DNA of 64,000 bases from Sulfotelmatobacter sp049792875 (GTDB lineage: Bacteria > Acidobacteriota > Terriglobia > Terriglobales > Acidobacteriaceae). Of the stretch, positions 32,669 through 42,352 are shown piece by piece. The notes beneath the pieces were generated by a model. That model saw only the letters and a program-made list of their open reading frames with translations. It had not been told where the DNA came from and made no database searches. The DNA lies in NCBI GenBank assembly GCA_049792875.1, contig JBARBI010000211.1, forward strand, positions 1 through 64,000, read 5' to 3'. Numbering within the stretch: position 1 is the stretch's first letter; each line of letters opens with the position of its first letter. The position numbers and the translations under genes were made by a program.

Positions 32669-34615
32669 ATGGCTGACAGCATTCATGTAAAGCTCCCGGA
32701 CGGGAGCGTCAAGGAAGTTCTCAAAGGCAGCACCGCGCTCGATATAGCGAAGTCGATTAGTCCGCGACTGGCAGATGCAGCGCTGGCGGCGAAAACTAAC
32801 GGTGATCTCATTGACCTCACCCGGCCTCTGGAGAAAGATACGGATTTGCGCCTGCTGACGGACAAAGATCCGGAGGCGCTCGAGGTCTACCGACATTCTT
32901 CCGCGCACTTGCTGGCGGCGGCCGTATTAGAACTTTTCCCGGAGACCAAACTCGGCCACGGCCCCGCCACGGAGACCGGTTTTTTCTACGATTTCTATCG
33001 TCCCACCCCGTTTACGCCCGAGGACCTGGAAAAGATCGAAAAGAAGATGCAGGAACTGGTGCAGGAGAATATTCCGTATGTACGCGAGTTTCTGCCTCGC
33101 GACCAGGGGCTAGCCGAGTTCAAAAAAGAAGGCGACTTCATGAAGTGCCATTTCATCGAGCAGTTCACCAAGTCCGATGAAAAGATTTCGATCTACCGTA
33201 CCGGCAAATTCATTGATTTCTGCCGTGGCCCACACATCCCTTCGACCGGAAGGATCAAGGCCTTCAAGCTGTTCAATATCGCCGGCGCCTACTGGCTGGG
33301 GGATGAGAAGAATCCGCAACTGCAGCGCATCTACGGGACTTCGTTCTTCTCCAAAAAGGATCTCGACGATTATCTGAAGCACGTCGAAGAGACCAAGAAG
33401 CGCGATCACCGCGTGCTGGGCAAGCAGTTGGATCTGTTCTCGATCCAGGAACTAGCCGGGCCGGGGCTGATTTTCTGGCATGCCAAGGGCGGAATCATCC
33501 GCAAAGAGATGGAAGACTGGATGCGCTCGGAGTACATCAAGCGCGGCTATTCGCTCGTCTACACTCCGCACGTCGCGCGGCGGCAATTGTTTTACACCTC
33601 GGGGCACGAGGGCTACTACTCGCAGAACATGTTCGACGCCATGGAGCTTGATGACGCCGAATATCGCCTGAAACCGATGAACTGCCCCGGACACATTCTG
33701 ATTTATAAGGATTCGCTGAAGTCGTATCGCGATCTGCCGGTGCGGCTGGGTGAACTGGGCACGGTCTATCGCTACGAGCGTTCGGGCGTGATGCACGGAC
33801 TGCTGCGCGTGCGCGGCTTTACCCAGGACGACGCCCATATCTTCTGCACCCCGGACCAGATCGAAGGTGAGATTGCAGCCTGCCTGGAGTTTGCCCTCGA
33901 CGTGCTCCGGGATTTCGGTTTCGATAAATTCCAGACCGAACTTTCCACCTGGAATCCCGAGGACCGAAAGAATTTTGTGGGCAGTGAAGACCAGTGGAAC
34001 CATGCCACCCGATCGCTCGAAAACGTACTCAAACAGCGGGGGATCGAGTACAAGACGATTCCCGGCGAGGCCGCGTTCTATGGGCCGAAGATCGACATCA
34101 AGCTGGTGGATGCGATTGGGCGGTTGTGGCAGCTCTCGACGGTGCAATTCGACTTCAACCTGCCGCAGCGCTTCGGATTGGAGTACGTCGCTGAGGACGG
34201 ATCCCGCAAACAGCCGGTGATGGTGCATCGCGCGCTGTACGGATCGGTCGAGCGCTTCTTCGGTGTGTTGATCGAACACTACGCGGGAGCGTTCCCGGTG
34301 TGGCTGTCGCCAGTGCAGGTTGCCATGATCCCCATCAGCGAGCGTCATGCGGAGTATGCGAACAAGGTGGCGGATTCTCTAAAAGCCATTGGCGTCCGCG
34401 TGGAAGTGGATGCCCGCAACGAGAAGATGAATGCCAAGATCCGCGAGCATGCCATGCAGAAGGTGCCGTTCTTGCTCGTGGTCGGAGATAAAGAGGCCGA
34501 GGCGGGGAAGGTCAACGTCCGCTCGCGCGGCAAAGAAAAGACGGAAGACATGCCAGCCGCGGACTTTGTGGAGAAAATCAGGAAGCTGATCGCGGAGAAG
34601 AGCCCGGGGGTGTAA
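32669..34615 (+). CDS. thrS: Threonyl-tRNA synthetase
   Basis: A 648-residue class II synthetase. An N-terminal TGS domain (1-62) is followed by the editing domain with YRHSSAHLLAAAV (zinc-like HxxxH) and IDFCRGPHIPSTG. The catalytic core has MNCPGHILIY (zinc Cys), motif 2 RYERSGVMHGLLRVRGFTQDDAHIF and motif 3 PVMVHRALYGSVERFFGVLIEHYAG; the anticodon-binding domain ends the protein (VNVRSRGKEKTEDMPAADFV). Full length and typical in all respects. Confidence 0.97.
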   Translation: MADSIHVKLPDGSVKEVLKGSTALDIAKSISPRLADAALAAKTNGDLIDLTRPLEKDTDLRLLTDKDPEALEVYRHSSAHLLAAAVLELFPETKLGHGPATETGFFYDFYRPTPFTPEDLEKIEKKMQELVQENIPYVREFLPRDQGLAEFKKEGDFMKCHFIEQFTKSDEKISIYRTGKFIDFCRGPHIPSTGRIKAFKLFNIAGAYWLGDEKNPQLQRIYGTSFFSKKDLDDYLKHVEETKKRDHRVLGKQLDLFSIQELAGPGLIFWHAKGGIIRKEMEDWMRSEYIKRGYSLVYTPHVARRQLFYTSGHEGYYSQNMFDAMELDDAEYRLKPMNCPGHILIYKDSLKSYRDLPVRLGELGTVYRYERSGVMHGLLRVRGFTQDDAHIFCTPDQIEGEIAACLEFALDVLRDFGFDKFQTELSTWNPEDRKNFVGSEDQWNHATRSLENVLKQRGIEYKTIPGEAAFYGPKIDIKLVDAIGRLWQLSTVQFDFNLPQRFGLEYVAEDGSRKQPVMVHRALYGSVERFFGVLIEHYAGAFPVWLSPVQVAMIPISERHAEYANKVADSLKAIGVRVEVDARNEKMNAKIREHAMQKVPFLLVVGDKEAEAGKVNVRSRGKEKTEDMPAADFVEKIRKLIAEKSPGV

Positions 34616-34626
34616 ATAAGTCCTGT

Positions 34627-34662
34627 GGGGACAGCCGCCCTCGGCTGTCGGGCGAGCGCCAG
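34627..34662. repeat. GC hairpin after thrS
   Basis: GGGACAGCC-N5-GGCTGTC (34627-34649) followed by a weaker GGGCGAGC…GTTCGCC half-repeat. It belongs to the dispersed hairpin family and sits 11 bp past the thrS stop. Confidence 0.75.
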
Positions 34663-34742
34663 TTCGCCTCTTCTGCCAGAGGACCATCTCGCGCACAGCT
34701 GAAGTGGGTCTCCCTTCGGGAGCAGTGCGATACCATGTTCCC

Positions 34743-36560
34743 GTGCATTCACTGGCGGAGCGCGCGCTTGCCCATATTCGGCGGCACGAACTGCTGAGGG
34801 CCGGGGACCGCGTCGGCGTGGCAGTATCCGGCGGAATTGATTCCGTCGGCCTGCTGCGGCTGCTGCTCGAGTTGCGGCACGAACTCGGCATCGTTCTGTC
34901 TGTGGTTCACTTCAATCACAAACTGCGCGGTGCCGAATCCGATGCCGATCAGGAATTCGTAGCGAACCTGGCTGGCGAGCATGACTTGGAGTTCCACTGC
35001 GACAGCGATGACGTCGCGCAGCACGCAGCTGAGGAACATGTCAGCGTGGAAACGGCGGCGCGGGAACTGCGGTACAGATTCTTTGGTTACCTTCTGGGTG
35101 CCGAGGAAGGTGCAGGGAATCCCCCAGAGGCTGAAACCCCGGTTCATAGCGCATCCGAGAATCGCAGCGCTCAAAGCGCTGCGCCACCCAGAGGCCACCC
35201 TCCGGGGCTGAAGCCCACTCCTGCAGTGGAACCTAACGGCACGGCTGAGGCCGTGCCCTACCCGGATCTCCGGGCTCAGTCCTCCTCCAAGCCGGAAAAG
35301 GAGGTACCCAGTCTAGACACGGTCGTCACCGGCCACACCCTCGACGATCAGGCCGAGACTGTGCTCATGCGGATCATTCGCGGCGCAGGGTTGCGAGGGC
35401 TGGGCGCCATTCATCCCCGGATCCTCGTCGAAGACGACGACGGAGAGGCATCCGGCGAAATTGTGCGGCCGCTGCTCGCGATCCGCCGTCGCGAACTGGA
35501 GCCGTATCTCAACGACCTCGGTCAGCCCTGGCGTGAAGACTCCACCAACTCGGATGACCACTTCACGCGCAACCGCGTCCGCAAACTGGTCGTCCCGCTG
35601 CTGGAGCAGGAGTTCAATCCGGCAGTAGCGGAGAGTCTTGCCGAGTTGGCGGAGATCGCACGCGGCGAAGAGGACTACTGGGAAAACGAAATTTCCGGAT
35701 GGCTGGGAACGACGGTGCAGTGGTCGCAGCCTGACTGGGCTCAGGCGGTGTCTGCACGGAAGAACCTGGTTCAGATCGCAGGGCTCGGAATTGCCCTTGA
35801 GGAGTCAGCTTCCGTCAAAAGCCCCACTTCTCGCGCAAAAGGCGCGCGAGAAATGGGGCACTCGGGAATGAACGATCTGCGCACGAGAATCGACCATGCC
35901 CCGTGGTTGGTTATGAACGCCTCGGTGAGCCGGATGTGGTTCCTCGGCGAGCCCCTCGCCGTGCAGCGCAGGCTGGTCAAGGCGATCGGGGAAAATGCCG
36001 GGATTCCTCTGCACTTCAAGCACGTGGAAGAAATCCTGCGCGTCGCCGCGGAAAAGGGTGCGTCCGGCAAAGAGTTGTCATTGCCCCTAGGCTGGAAACT
36101 GCTGCTGGAACCGGAGGACTTGGTATTCGTGACTCCCGATTTGCGCGAGCCGGCTCCTCCGCGAGACTACGAATACGAACTCCTTGTTCCCGGGCAAACG
36201 ATCGTTGTCGAGGCGGGTTTAGCATTCGAAGTGCGGTGCATTTCAACCAGCGCGGAGGCGGGGTATAATCCTGACCACCTCTTGGACGCGGCGTCCTTGC
36301 CCCGACCGCTCAGGGTGCGGAACTGGCGTCCCGGAGATCGATTTTGGCCGGCCCATACGAAGTCCCCGAAGAAGATCAAGGAACTGCTGCAGGAGCGTCA
36401 CGTGCCGCTTCCTGAGCGAAAGCTGTGGCCGGTGGTGGTGAGCGGAGCCGACATCGTTTGGGTGCGTGGGTTTCCGCCGCCAGCGAGGCTTCGGGCGAGG
36501 CCGGGGCGAGAGGCGATCGTGATTGTCGAGGCGTCCCTCGGAAACCAGCCGGCGACCTAG
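34743..36560 (+). CDS. tilS: tRNA(Ile)-lysidine synthase with repeat-derived insertions
   Basis: Adds lysine to C34 of tRNA-Ile(CAU). PP-loop motif VAVSGGIDSVGLL near the N terminus, VVHFNHKLRGAESDAD, and TGHTLDDQAETVLMRIIRGAG later; C-terminal TilS domains end GDRFWPA…LLQERHVPLPERKLWPVV. At about 605 residues it exceeds the usual 430-480. Two inserts explain much of this: about residues 126-189 (35119-35310), low-complexity sequence between FFGYLLGAE and VVTGHTLDDQAET, and about 360-372 (35822-35858), the TTCTCGC hairpin. GTG at 34743 is preferred; the frame is open back to 34704. It begins the tilS-hpt-ftsH block. Confidence 0.93.
   Translation: MHSLAERALAHIRRHELLRAGDRVGVAVSGGIDSVGLLRLLLELRHELGIVLSVVHFNHKLRGAESDADQEFVANLAGEHDLEFHCDSDDVAQHAAEEHVSVETAARELRYRFFGYLLGAEEGAGNPPEAETPVHSASENRSAQSAAPPRGHPPGLKPTPAVEPNGTAEAVPYPDLRAQSSSKPEKEVPSLDTVVTGHTLDDQAETVLMRIIRGAGLRGLGAIHPRILVEDDDGEASGEIVRPLLAIRRRELEPYLNDLGQPWREDSTNSDDHFTRNRVRKLVVPLLEQEFNPAVAESLAELAEIARGEEDYWENEISGWLGTTVQWSQPDWAQAVSARKNLVQIAGLGIALEESASVKSPTSRAKGAREMGHSGMNDLRTRIDHAPWLVMNASVSRMWFLGEPLAVQRRLVKAIGENAGIPLHFKHVEEILRVAAEKGASGKELSLPLGWKLLLEPEDLVFVTPDLREPAPPRDYEYELLVPGQTIVVEAGLAFEVRCISTSAEAGYNPDHLLDAASLPRPLRVRNWRPGDRFWPAHTKSPKKIKELLQERHVPLPERKLWPVVVSGADIVWVRGFPPPARLRARPGREAIVIVEASLGNQPAT
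35119..35290. repeat. Repeat-rich insertion in tilS
   Basis: Contains short palindromes GCAGCGCTC-aaa-GCGCTGC (35164-35182) and GGCACGGCTGAGGCCGTGCC (35239-35258) plus GGGGCTGAAGCCC, the style of acidobacterial intergenic repeats. It stays in frame and encodes a Pro/Ala/Ser-rich linker before the TGHTLDDQAET motif. Confidence 0.7.
35822..35858. repeat. Second-type hairpin inside tilS
   Basis: CCCCACTTCTCGCGC-N6-GCGCGCGAGAAATGGGG, near-identical to the intergenic copy at 18855-18887 apart from a longer stem, kept in frame within the tilS coding sequence. Confidence 0.8.
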
Positions 36561-36597
36561 AATTGAGCAGCCCTGTGCCGGGAGGCACACTACTTTC

Positions 36598-37152
36598 ATG
36601 AACGCTCCGAGAGTCGAACCCCTTCGTCCGGTCATCACCACCGATCAGATCCAGAAGCGAATCAAGGAACTGGGACGCCAGATCTCTGACGACTACAAGG
36701 GGCAGACGGTCCAGGTGCTGGCCGTCCTGGAAAATGGGTTCATGTTTGTAGCCGATCTGGTGAGAACTCTGGAAGTCCCTGTCGTCTGCCAGTTCATCAA
36801 GCCCAAGTACAGCCGGACGCAGGGCGGGTCCGCCAGCGAAGTCATGGAGATTTTCTTCAGCCACGAACCTGAGATCCGGGGCCAGCACATCCTGCTCGTC
36901 GAAGGGCTGGTGCATTCCGGCGTGACCAGCGAGTTCCTGATGAGTGATCTGCGGTCCCGCGGGGCAGCCTCGGTGAAACTGGTGACGCTGGTCGATCGCC
37001 AGTCGGCGCGGCGTGTGCCTCTGCAACCGGATTACTTCGGATTCCTGGTCGACGAGACTTTTCTAGTGGGCTACGGCCTGGGAGCGGTGGAGCAGACCAA
37101 CCGGAATCTGCCGTACCTGGCCGCGGCAAATCCAAGAGCCCCTATGACTTAA
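36598..37152 (+). CDS. Hypoxanthine phosphoribosyltransferase-like protein, PRPP motif degenerate
   Basis: A 184-residue type I phosphoribosyltransferase-fold protein in the conserved tilS-hpt-ftsH position. The fold is visible: VQVLAVLENGFMFVADLVRTLEVPVVCQFI, the PRPP-loop region HILLVEGLVHSGVTSEFL, and DYFGFLVDETFLVGYGLG near the end. In active enzymes the PRPP motif reads VEDIxDTGxT; here VEGLVHSGVT replaces both acidic residues, including the catalytic base Asp, by Gly and His, and the flexible loop (KYSRTQGGSASEV) also differs. It may be inactive or carry out another role. ATG at 36598 follows GGGAGG. Confidence 0.8.
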   Translation: MNAPRVEPLRPVITTDQIQKRIKELGRQISDDYKGQTVQVLAVLENGFMFVADLVRTLEVPVVCQFIKPKYSRTQGGSASEVMEIFFSHEPEIRGQHILLVEGLVHSGVTSEFLMSDLRSRGAASVKLVTLVDRQSARRVPLQPDYFGFLVDETFLVGYGLGAVEQTNRNLPYLAAANPRAPMT

Positions 37153-37310
37153 GTTATACAGGCATAAGCGCGCCTTTTTGTTGGGGAAAAGGTAGAATAA
37201 GGCCTTAAAGGATTTTACCAATCGAAAGTTGCAGCAGGGCATCTAATCGCTGTAGGAGCCTCGGGGGTTGCCGTAAGCAGCTACCCGTGCCCAGTTTAGG
37301 AGTCTTCTAG

Positions 37311-39224
37311 GTGAACTCAACTGTAAAGACCGTGCTGTTCTGGTTGCTGATCGGTGTCTCTGCCTTGCTGCTTTGGGAAGTGGTCAAGAGCGCCCGCGAC
37401 GGCCAGAAGGACGCAGAGTTAAACGTCAGCCAGTTCATGACTGACGTCGACCAGGGAAACATTCGGGAGTTGACGGTCAACGGCATGGAAGTGCGCGGCA
37501 AGCACAAGGACGGTACTGCGTTCCACACCACCGCACCGGGCAACTATTTCACCCCTGAAATGCTGAAGACCTTGCAGAGCAAGGGGGTCAACATCACCTT
37601 CCGCGATATCAACAGCGGAAGCTTGCCGCTGCAATTGCTGGGCACTTGGGCTCCGCTAATCCTGCTAGGCGCGCTGTGGTTCTTCATGATCCGCCAGATG
37701 CAGACGGGCGGCAATAAAGCTCTGTCGTTCGGCAAAAGCCGGGCAAGGCTGCTCTCCATGCAGCAAAAGAAAGTCACGTTCAAAGATGTGGCGGGCGTGG
37801 AAGAAGCCAAGGAAGAACTGCGCGAGATTATTGAGTTCCTGCGCGAGGCACAGAAGTTCCAGAAATTGGGTGGGCGCATTCCCAAGGGCGTGCTGCTGGT
37901 CGGGCCTCCCGGAACTGGCAAGACGTTGCTGGCCCGCGCGGTTGCGGGCGAGGCCAACGTTCCCTTCTTCTCCATTTCGGGTTCGGATTTCGTAGAGATG
38001 TTTGTCGGCGTAGGCGCCAGTCGCGTGCGCGACCTGTTTGAACAAGGCAAGAAGAACGCTCCCTGCATCATCTTCATCGACGAAATCGATGCCGTTGGAC
38101 GTCATCGTGGTGCAGGCTTGGGCGGCGGACACGACGAGCGCGAGCAGACCCTGAACCAATTGCTGGTTGAAATGGATGGCTTCGAATCGAACGAAGGGGT
38201 CATCCTGATGGCGGCGACCAACCGTCCCGATGTGCTGGATCCCGCATTGCTTCGTCCCGGGCGCTTCGACCGGCGCGTCGTAGTCAGCCGTCCCGATGTG
38301 CGTGGCCGCGAAGAAATCCTTCGCGTACACACCCGCAAGATTCCCCTTGCCGAAGATGTTGATCTCTCCGTACTGGCTCGGGGAACACCAGGATTCTCCG
38401 GTGCAGATCTGGCCAACATGGTCAACGAAGCTGCGCTGGCCGCGGCCCGGCAGAATCGCAAGGCAGTTCTGCAGTACGACTTCGAACTCGCTAAGGACAA
38501 AGTCCTGATGGGCGTGGAGCGCAAGTCGTTGCTGCTCACCGACGAGGAAAAGAAGAACACGGCCTACCACGAGGCGGGCCACGCGCTCGTTGCCGCGAAG
38601 ATGCCGAACTCCGATCCTCTGCACAAGGTCACGATTATCCCGCGCGGGATGGCATTGGGTGTGACCATGCAGTTGCCCACTGATGACCGTCACAACTACT
38701 ACAAGAACTATCTGGAGACCGAGATCGCCATCCTGATGGGCGGACGCATCGCGGAAGAGTTGTTCCTGAACGTGCTGAGCACCGGCGCCGGCAACGACAT
38801 TGAGCGAGCGACGGAAATGGCGCGCAAAATGGTTTGCGAGTGGGGCATGAGCGATCTTGGCCCCATGACGTTCGGGAAAAAGGAAGAGCAGATTTTCCTG
38901 GGCCGCGAGATTGCGCAACATCGCGATTACAGCGAAGATACGGCGATCAAGATAGACCAGGAAGTTCGCAAATTGGTGAACGCTGGTTACAGCACGGCAA
39001 AGCAAGTCATTTCCGACAATAGAGACACGCTGGAGCGGATCGCCCGGGCGTTAATTGAACGCGAAGTTCTCGACGCGAACGAGATCAAAATGCTCGTCGA
39101 GAACCAGGAACTTCCCCCGGTTCAGCCACCGCCATCGTCCAAAGACGACGGAGTGCAGCACGTCATCAAGCCGGACCTTCAGCCAGGACGCGCCAAAGGT
39201 GGGGAGCGGCCTGCGACGGCGTAA
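37311..39224 (+). CDS. ftsH: ATP-dependent zinc metalloprotease FtsH
   Basis: A 637-residue inner-membrane AAA+ protease for quality control and regulated proteolysis. Two N-terminal helices (about 7-25 and 107-126) flank a periplasmic domain. Walker A GPPGTGKT (198-205), Walker B IFIDEIDAVG, second-region-of-homology NRPDVLDPALLRPGRFDR, and protease HEAGH (420-424). GTG at 37311 with AGGAG eight bases upstream; no gene in 37153-37310. A C-terminal Pro/Lys-rich tail is typical. Followed by a terminator. Confidence 0.97.
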   Translation: MNSTVKTVLFWLLIGVSALLLWEVVKSARDGQKDAELNVSQFMTDVDQGNIRELTVNGMEVRGKHKDGTAFHTTAPGNYFTPEMLKTLQSKGVNITFRDINSGSLPLQLLGTWAPLILLGALWFFMIRQMQTGGNKALSFGKSRARLLSMQQKKVTFKDVAGVEEAKEELREIIEFLREAQKFQKLGGRIPKGVLLVGPPGTGKTLLARAVAGEANVPFFSISGSDFVEMFVGVGASRVRDLFEQGKKNAPCIIFIDEIDAVGRHRGAGLGGGHDEREQTLNQLLVEMDGFESNEGVILMAATNRPDVLDPALLRPGRFDRRVVVSRPDVRGREEILRVHTRKIPLAEDVDLSVLARGTPGFSGADLANMVNEAALAAARQNRKAVLQYDFELAKDKVLMGVERKSLLLTDEEKKNTAYHEAGHALVAAKMPNSDPLHKVTIIPRGMALGVTMQLPTDDRHNYYKNYLETEIAILMGGRIAEELFLNVLSTGAGNDIERATEMARKMVCEWGMSDLGPMTFGKKEEQIFLGREIAQHRDYSEDTAIKIDQEVRKLVNAGYSTAKQVISDNRDTLERIARALIEREVLDANEIKMLVENQELPPVQPPPSSKDDGVQHVIKPDLQPGRAKGGERPATA

Positions 39225-39247
39225 AGCGATCGTTAGGTTAGGGTTTA

Positions 39248-39276
39248 GGGCGGCCTATCGGCCGCCCTAAGTTTTT
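39248..39276 (+). terminator. Intrinsic terminator after ftsH
   Basis: GGGCGGCC (39248-39255) and GGCCGCCC (39260-39267) pair around a four-base TATC loop, followed by TAAGTTTTT. A strong bona fide terminator 23 bp past the ftsH stop. Confidence 0.92.
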
Positions 39277-39650
39277 GTAGCGCCAGCATCTTGCCGGCTC
39301 TCTCGAGAACAGGTCCTGAGCCTGACGAAGGGATGTCTCGTTCCCGAGGCGGCGGGTGAGGGCGTCCACTCCCCGCCCTCAGCGCAACGTGCTGGTCCCG
39401 CCCTCCTTTACCCCCGAAAATAGGCCTGTTACTCCCTCGATTCGGCGCTTTTCGGGGGGCTCGAAAAATGTCTTTTTGTGGTATAATTTCAGCAGTCGCA
39501 ATACGACCCTAAGTATTATGAATTTCAATAACTTGAAGTCTTTTTGACGGGGCTTCAGGGCAGTCAAGTCAGGGCGAAAATTCCAGCCGAATTCCAGGGA
39601 TTCGCAAGGCTAAGTTCGGACAAAAAATCGGGACATTTTCGCGGAGCGGA
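39277..39650 (+). promoter_or_regulatory. Leader of gyrB with extended -10 promoter
   Basis: A degenerate repeat at 39281-39330 (AGCGCCAGCATCTTGCCGGC; CTGAGCCTGACGAAGG) has no gene. At 39479-39487 the sequence TGGTATAAT is an extended -10 (TGn plus TATAAT) with no good -35. It would leave a leader of about 155 nt before the gyrB ATG, long enough for supercoiling- or RNA-based control, but no known element is recognised in it. Confidence 0.65.
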
Positions 39651-42296
39651 ATGGCCACCAAAGAGATTAATACTCCCATCGTCGACACCAAGACAAAAAA
39701 CGGCAAAGTAACTCCGATCAACACTACGAACGGCGGAGGCACGGTCGGCAACAGCGACGGCAACTATAATGCCGACTCCATCAAAGTGCTGGGTGGCATG
39801 GAGGCAGTTCGCAAGCGTCCTGCAATGTACATCGGATCGACGGGCGAACTCGGCCTGCATCATCTCGTGTACGAAGTAGTGGACAACTCTGTCGACGAAG
39901 CGCTTGCAGGATTTGCCACCAAGATTGAGGTCACCATCCACCTCGACAACTCCATCACCGTCATCGACGACGGGCGCGGCATTCCCGTCGATGACATGGT
40001 GATCGATGGCGAGAAAGTCTCGGCGGCGCAAGTGGTGATGACCACGCTTCACGCCGGCGGAAAATTTGATTCGTCCACTTACAAAGTGTCCGGCGGCCTG
40101 CACGGCGTCGGTGTTTCCTGCGTCAACGCCCTGAGCGAAGATCTGGAACTCGAGATCTGGCGTGACGGGGCGACCTGGCAGCAGAATTACTCCAAGGGCG
40201 AACCCACCAACAAGCTGAATAAAACAGGTGCGACCAAAAAGCGCGGGACGAAAGTTCACTTTCTGCCCGACCGCTCCATCTTCACCGCGACCGAGTACAA
40301 CTACGACACCCTTGCCCAGCGCCTGCGCGAACTCGCCTTCCTCAACAAGGGATTGCTGATCACTCTGACCGATGAGCGCGCCACCGATTCAAAGACCGGC
40401 GAACCCAAGCAAACCGACTTCAAGTACAACGGCGGCATCGCCGAGTTCATCAAGCATCTCAATCGCGGCAAACAGGTGCTGCACGATAAGCCGATCTACA
40501 TGGAAGACGACCGCAACGGCGTCCACATGGAGATTGGACTGCAGTACAACGATGCCTATTCGGAGTCGGTGTTCAGCTTTGCCAACAACATCAACACCGT
40601 GGACGGCGGCACGCATCTTTCCGGATTCCGCACCGCGCTGACTCGCACCATCAACTACGCCGGGCAGCAGATGGGGTTATTTAAAGACGTCAAAGAAAAT
40701 CTGACGGGCGACGATGTGCGAGAGGGACTCGTCGCGGTGATCAGCGTGAAGTTGCCCCAGCCCCAGTTCGAGGGCCAGACCAAGGGCAAGCTGAACTCCG
40801 ACATCGCCGGCACGGTCACAGCATTCGTAAACGAGCGACTGGGTGCCTTCTTCGAACAGAACGCAACCGTGGGACGCAAGATTATCAACAAAGCGGTCGA
40901 CGCCGCGCGTGCCCGCGAGGCCGCACGCAAGGCGCGCGATCTGACACGCCGCAAAGGTGCACTCGATTCCGGCGGCCTGCCGGGCAAGCTGGCGGATTGT
41001 TCGGAGCGTGATCCCAACCGCTGCGAATTGTTCCTGGTAGAAGGCGAGTCGGCCGGTGGTACGGCGAAGCAGGGCCGCGACCGCCGCTTCCAGGCGATTC
41101 TTCCCCTCAAGGGAAAAATTCTCAACGTAGAAAAAGCGCGCTACGACAAGATGCTGGCGCACGAGGAAATTCGCGCCATGATCACGGCGCTTGGGACCGG
41201 CATCTCCAAGGAAGATTTCGATCCCACGAAAGTTCGCTACGGCAAGATCATCCTCATGACCGACGCCGACGTGGACGGCAGCCACATTCGCACGCTCCTT
41301 TTGACGTTCTTTTTCCGGCACATGCAGGAACTCATCAAGCGCGGCAACGTGTTTATCGCGCAACCGCCGTTGTTCTCCCTGAAAAAGGGCAAGTCGCAGC
41401 AATACATCAAAGACGAGCGCGAGTTCGTCAAAGTGATGGTGAAGCGTGCGGCCGATGGTCTGAGTGTGCGTTACGGCGAGGGCGCCGCCAAGATCGAAGG
41501 CAAAGACCTTGCGCGGTTCATGACTGTGCTCGACGAGTATCTGGGCTTCTTCGAAAAGCTCGACAAGCGCGTGCGTAACGAGCGCGTCACCGAGCTCGTT
41601 CCCAAACTCGACCTGGCCAAGCGCGCGGACTTTGAAGGCGACAAAAAGACGCCACCCCGGAAAATCGAGCGCCTGGAAAAGGAACTGAAGAAGCTTCAGA
41701 AGGACGAGGGCTTCAAGAGCGTGGAGGCGCGCTTCGACGAGGAGCACAATCTGTGGGAAGTGCACTTCGTCAACAAGCATGGTGCCGAACACGCCATCAA
41801 CTGGGTGCTTGCTTCCAGCGCGGAATGCCGCCAGCTGATTTCGAAGTACAAGCAGATCGAACCTTACATGGAACCGCCATTCGTGGTCGAGACTCTGGCC
41901 AAGGCCGCTCCTGCAGCCAGCGATGGTGAAGATGTGGGTGGGGATGCTGCCTCCGACGACGAGAACAAGAGCGAAAAGAAAACAGCCAAGCCGGCCAAGC
42001 GCAAGACCGAGATCGAAGTGGTGGAGAAGACCAACGTTCGAGACCTTCGCGATTATGTCATCAATGAAGGGCGCAAGGACTTCACCATCCAGCGCTACAA
42101 GGGCCTGGGCGAAATGACCGCGCCGCAATTGTGGGAGACGACGATGGACCCCGAACGTCGAACTCTTCTGTCGGTGCGACTCGAAGATATCGCCGAGTGC
42201 GAGACCATCTTCACCACCCTGATGGGCGAAGACGTGGAGGCGCGGCGCAAGTTCATCGAAGAGAACGCGCTGGATGTGAAGAATCTCGACATCTAG
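39651..42296 (+). CDS. gyrB: DNA gyrase subunit B
   Basis: An 881-residue type II topoisomerase subunit giving negative supercoils with GyrA. GHKL ATPase: VRKRPAMYIGSTGELGLHHLVYEVVDNSVDEA, DDGRGIPV, SGGLHGVGVSCVNALS. TOPRIM: LFLVEGESAGGTAKQGRDRRFQAILPLKGKILNVEKA and MTDADVDGSHIRTLLLTF. C terminus: QRYKGLGEMTAPQLWETTMDPERRTL. Longer than the usual about 640 residues or the 804 of E. coli, because of a TOPRIM insert like that of proteobacterial GyrB and an acidic/Lys-rich linker near residues 750-790. Single gene. Confidence 0.96.
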   Translation: MATKEINTPIVDTKTKNGKVTPINTTNGGGTVGNSDGNYNADSIKVLGGMEAVRKRPAMYIGSTGELGLHHLVYEVVDNSVDEALAGFATKIEVTIHLDNSITVIDDGRGIPVDDMVIDGEKVSAAQVVMTTLHAGGKFDSSTYKVSGGLHGVGVSCVNALSEDLELEIWRDGATWQQNYSKGEPTNKLNKTGATKKRGTKVHFLPDRSIFTATEYNYDTLAQRLRELAFLNKGLLITLTDERATDSKTGEPKQTDFKYNGGIAEFIKHLNRGKQVLHDKPIYMEDDRNGVHMEIGLQYNDAYSESVFSFANNINTVDGGTHLSGFRTALTRTINYAGQQMGLFKDVKENLTGDDVREGLVAVISVKLPQPQFEGQTKGKLNSDIAGTVTAFVNERLGAFFEQNATVGRKIINKAVDAARAREAARKARDLTRRKGALDSGGLPGKLADCSERDPNRCELFLVEGESAGGTAKQGRDRRFQAILPLKGKILNVEKARYDKMLAHEEIRAMITALGTGISKEDFDPTKVRYGKIILMTDADVDGSHIRTLLLTFFFRHMQELIKRGNVFIAQPPLFSLKKGKSQQYIKDEREFVKVMVKRAADGLSVRYGEGAAKIEGKDLARFMTVLDEYLGFFEKLDKRVRNERVTELVPKLDLAKRADFEGDKKTPPRKIERLEKELKKLQKDEGFKSVEARFDEEHNLWEVHFVNKHGAEHAINWVLASSAECRQLISKYKQIEPYMEPPFVVETLAKAAPAASDGEDVGGDAASDDENKSEKKTAKPAKRKTEIEVVEKTNVRDLRDYVINEGRKDFTIQRYKGLGEMTAPQLWETTMDPERRTLLSVRLEDIAECETIFTTLMGEDVEARRKFIEENALDVKNLDI

Positions 42297-42352
42297 AAGC
42301 TCTTTGGCCACGGATCTTCACGGATTCAAACGGGTAAAGATCATGATCAAAT

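Noticed and set aside
40677..42311. 544-codon frame opposite gyrB
   Set aside because: Long antisense frames are common in GC-rich coding DNA; no recognisable domain, and gyrB is certain.
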